7,558 nt of DNA from Anaerolineales bacterium. GTDB taxonomy: Bacteria; Chloroflexota; Anaerolineae; Anaerolineales; Villigracilaceae. This document shows, piece after piece, positions 6,008-7,558 of this stretch. Every line of letters begins with the position of its first letter. The stretch's first letter is position 1. Location of the stretch: assembly GCA_015489255.1 (NCBI GenBank), contig WGAD01000108.1, positions 1 to 7,558 on the forward strand, read 5' to 3'. Under the pieces are notes generated by a model. It made no database searches, was not told where the DNA came from, and saw only the letters and a program-made list of their open reading frames with translations. The position numbers were made by a program, and so were the translations under genes.

Positions 6008-7216
6008 TTGGATCCAAACACAATGCAGGATGCCGTTGCCCGCCGCATCAAGGCGATGGGAGAACGCACGCAGGGCATGAGGGATACCGAATCCTATTTT
6101 TATAATCAGCCTGTGTCCGAGTTGCGCGGCGGGGCGCGCGTTATCGTCAAGGGGCGGGAAATGGGGATGTATGCTTCGTATAGTTACCTGGGGCTGATCG
6201 GGCATCCGCGCATCAACAAGGCGGCGCAAGAGGCGATAGACCGTTATGGCACCGGCACGCACGGCGTGCGCCTGCTGGCCGGCACGCTGGACATGCACCG
6301 CGAGCTGGAAGAGACCATTGCCGAGTTCAAACACGCTGAAGCGGCGGTCACCTATTCCTCCGGCTACGTGACCAATTTGACCACCATCTCCACCCTGGTG
6401 GGACGCGGCGATTATGTGTTTTCCGACAAATTGAACCATGCCTCGATCGTGGACGGTTGTTTGATGTCCGGGGCGCATTTCCGCCGCTTCCGGCACAACG
6501 ATATGGAAGGGTTGGAGCGCCGCCTGGCGCAGGCTCCGGCGGATGCCGCCAAACTGGTGGTGGCGGATGCAGTGTTCAGCATGGACGGCGACATCATCGA
6601 CCTGCCCCGCATGGCGGAATTGTGCCAGAAATACAACGCCTGGCTGATGATCGATGAAGCCCATTCCACCGGCGTGCTCGGGGAGACGGGCCGCGGCATT
6701 GAAGAGCACTTCGGCTTGTGGGATGTGGTGGACATCAAAATGGGCACCTTGAGCAAGACCATCCCCTCGGTTGGCGGGTATGTGGCAGGCAAACGGGAGG
6801 TGATCAACTATCTGCGTCATGCCAGTCGGGCATACATCTTTTCCGCCGCCTTGCCGCCAGCTCAGGCGGCGGCTGCCAACGAGGCTTTTAAAGTGATCCT
6901 CGATGAACCCTGGCGGGTGGAAAAACTGAATGCTAACGCAGAACGTTTTATCAAAGGTTTGCAGGCGGTCGGGTTCGATACGATGGATACCGAAACCGCC
7001 ATCGTGCCGATCCTCTGCGGCCCGGACGAACACGCCTTTGCGTTGACGCGCGCGGCGCAGGCCAAGGGCTTGTTCGTGCTGCCGGTGATTTCTCCGGCCG
7101 TGCCCGTAGGGTTGGCCCGCCTGCGGACGACGGTCACCGCTGCGCACGAGCCGGACGAGATCGATTACGCCATTGAGGTGCTGGCCGAGGCCGGCAAGGA
7201 GATCGGCATTATTTGA
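6005..7216 (+). CDS. PLP-dependent alpha-oxoamine synthase (Kbl/BioF/SPT family)
   Basis: The 403-residue product is a fold-type I PLP enzyme of the alpha-oxoamine synthase family, which condenses an amino acid with an acyl-CoA (or the reverse, in 2-amino-3-ketobutyrate CoA ligase). Visible motifs: YSYLGL (59-64), GTGTHGVRLLAGT (82-94), the PLP-stacking His in LNHASIVDG (H145), FSMDGD (191-196), cofactor-binding DEAHS (217-221) and GTLSK with Schiff-base K251. The C-terminus (VISPAVPVGLARLRT, then GKEIGII at the end) resembles E. coli Kbl in sequence and length (398). The middle part (FRHND near 162-166, the SKTIPSVGGY segment at 250-259) looks more like serine palmitoyltransferase. The gene has its own likely promoter, a strong ribosome site, and a terminator 20 nt after its stop. 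With the threonine-dehydrogenase-like SDR nearby, Kbl activity (CoA-dependent cleavage to glycine and acetyl-CoA) is my preferred guess; 8-amino-7-oxononanoate synthase or a serine palmitoyltransferase-like role remain possible. Family is certain, specificity is not. Confidence 0.93.
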   Translation: MLDPNTMQDAVARRIKAMGERTQGMRDTESYFYNQPVSELRGGARVIVKGREMGMYASYSYLGLIGHPRINKAAQEAIDRYGTGTHGVRLLAGTLDMHRELEETIAEFKHAEAAVTYSSGYVTNLTTISTLVGRGDYVFSDKLNHASIVDGCLMSGAHFRRFRHNDMEGLERRLAQAPADAAKLVVADAVFSMDGDIIDLPRMAELCQKYNAWLMIDEAHSTGVLGETGRGIEEHFGLWDVVDIKMGTLSKTIPSVGGYVAGKREVINYLRHASRAYIFSAALPPAQAAAANEAFKVILDEPWRVEKLNANAERFIKGLQAVGFDTMDTETAIVPILCGPDEHAFALTRAAQAKGLFVLPVISPAVPVGLARLRTTVTAAHEPDEIDYAIEVLAEAGKEIGII

Positions 7217-7236
7217 TCACAAGCCGGGGCAACGCC

Positions 7237-7277
7237 CACCCAGCCGCAACAACCTCGTTGCGGCTGGGTGTTTTTTT
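7237..7277 (+). terminator. Intrinsic (rho-independent) terminator
   Basis: CACCCAGCCGCAAC (7237-7250) and GTTGCGGCTGGGTG (7257-7270) form a perfect 14-bp stem with a 6-nt loop (AACCTC), directly followed by seven T residues (7271-7277). This is a textbook terminator for the plus-strand oxoamine synthase gene. No T-tract lies on the other side of the stem, so it should not terminate the convergent rtcB transcript efficiently. Confidence 0.95.
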
Positions 7278-7558
7278 ATCCCTTGATGACGGCCACCGGG
7301 CGCAGCCGGGCGACCTGGCGGGCGATGCCGGCTTGCGCCACGGTTTGCACCACGGCGTCCACGTCTTTGTAGGCCCGGGGGGCTTCTTCGGCCAGGCCGC
7401 GCAGCGAACCGGCCTGCACGGCGATGCCGGCCTGTTCCAGTTCGCGCCGTAGCGCGTCGCCGCGCACCTGTTTACGCGCCCGTGCCCGCGACATGGTGCG
7501 TCCGGCGCCGTGGCAGCTGGAGCCAAAAGAGCGGCGCATGCTTTCTTCTGTGCCCACC
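7276..7558 (-). CDS. rtcB: RNA-splicing ligase RtcB, C-terminal part (runs off window)
   Basis: Only the last 93 or so codons are present; the 5' part lies beyond the right edge. RtcB is a Mn2+/GTP-dependent ligase that joins RNA 2',3'-cyclic phosphate or 3'-phosphate ends to 5'-OH ends, in tRNA splicing or RNA repair. The fragment contains VGTEES, then [11 protein letters not shown], whose His (codon at 7512-7510) is the residue that becomes guanylylated in this family. Next come [17 protein letters not shown] and the characteristic ending [10 protein letters not shown] before TAA (7278-7276). A GTG at 7557-7555 could be mistaken for a start but corresponds to an internal Val of the family. 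The stop codon overlaps the last T residues of the convergent terminator. Identification is confident despite the truncation; no Archease or rtcA neighbour can be judged here. Confidence 0.93.
   Translation of the reverse strand, partial: VGTEESMRRSFGSSCHGAGRTMSRARARKQVRGDALRRELEQAGIAVQAGSLRGLAEEAPRAYKDVDAVVQTVAQAGIARQVARLRPVAVIKG

Noticed and set aside
5981..7147. 388-codon minus-strand open frame opposite the oxoamine synthase
   Set aside because: Although long, it mirrors a clearly functional PLP enzyme, has His/Gln/Arg-rich composition and no recognisable motif.
7276..7557. Reading the minus-strand fragment as a complete 93-residue protein starting at GTG 7557
   Set aside because: The residues are the C-terminal end of RtcB, a much longer enzyme; the GTG is an internal valine and the gene continues beyond the window.

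Overview
This is an ordinary-looking stretch of a GC-rich bacterial chromosome with five complete protein genes, one partial gene and short intergenic regions. Phage, IS, CRISPR, tRNA and rRNA signals are absent. Gene content (RecJ, a bacterial ABC-F ATPase, RtcB) is bacterial. The style of the proteins, with a plant/cyanobacterial-like aldo/keto reductase, an ABC-F with a long Arg-rich linker and an SDR of the threonine-dehydrogenase type, makes me think of Chloroflexota (Anaerolineae-like). That taxonomic guess is an inference and cannot be settled from this sequence alone.

Layout. On the minus strand at the left (44-1054) lies an extended SDR that closely resembles SDR-type L-threonine 3-dehydrogenases. 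It is divergent from a plus-strand cluster and is served by a good extended -10 promoter in the 159-nt divergent intergenic region. The plus cluster runs: aldo/keto reductase (1214-2122), ABC-F ATPase (2148-4154, 25-nt gap), RecJ exonuclease (4151-5854, ATGA overlap with the ABC-F stop). After 150 nt with a plausible promoter comes a PLP-dependent alpha-oxoamine synthase (Kbl/BioF/SPT family, 6005-7216). It ends at a textbook intrinsic terminator (7237-7277). Convergent to it on the minus strand is the C-terminal end of rtcB (7276-7558), which runs off the right edge.

How the genes may work together. The SDR and the oxoamine synthase could form the two-step threonine-to-glycine pathway (threonine dehydrogenase, then 2-amino-3-ketobutyrate CoA ligase), although they are in separate transcription units and the second enzyme's acyl-CoA is uncertain. 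The ABC-F, which has a Uup-like C-terminal coiled coil, is translationally coupled to recJ, hinting at a shared role in recombination or replication-fork repair. RtcB (RNA repair ligase) is unrelated to its neighbour as far as the sequence shows.

I did not find a clearly novel system. The observations most worth checking are the threonine-pathway pairing, the ABC-F/recJ coupling, and an in-phase A AAA AAG slippery heptamer flanked by ATA codons inside the ABC-F linker.
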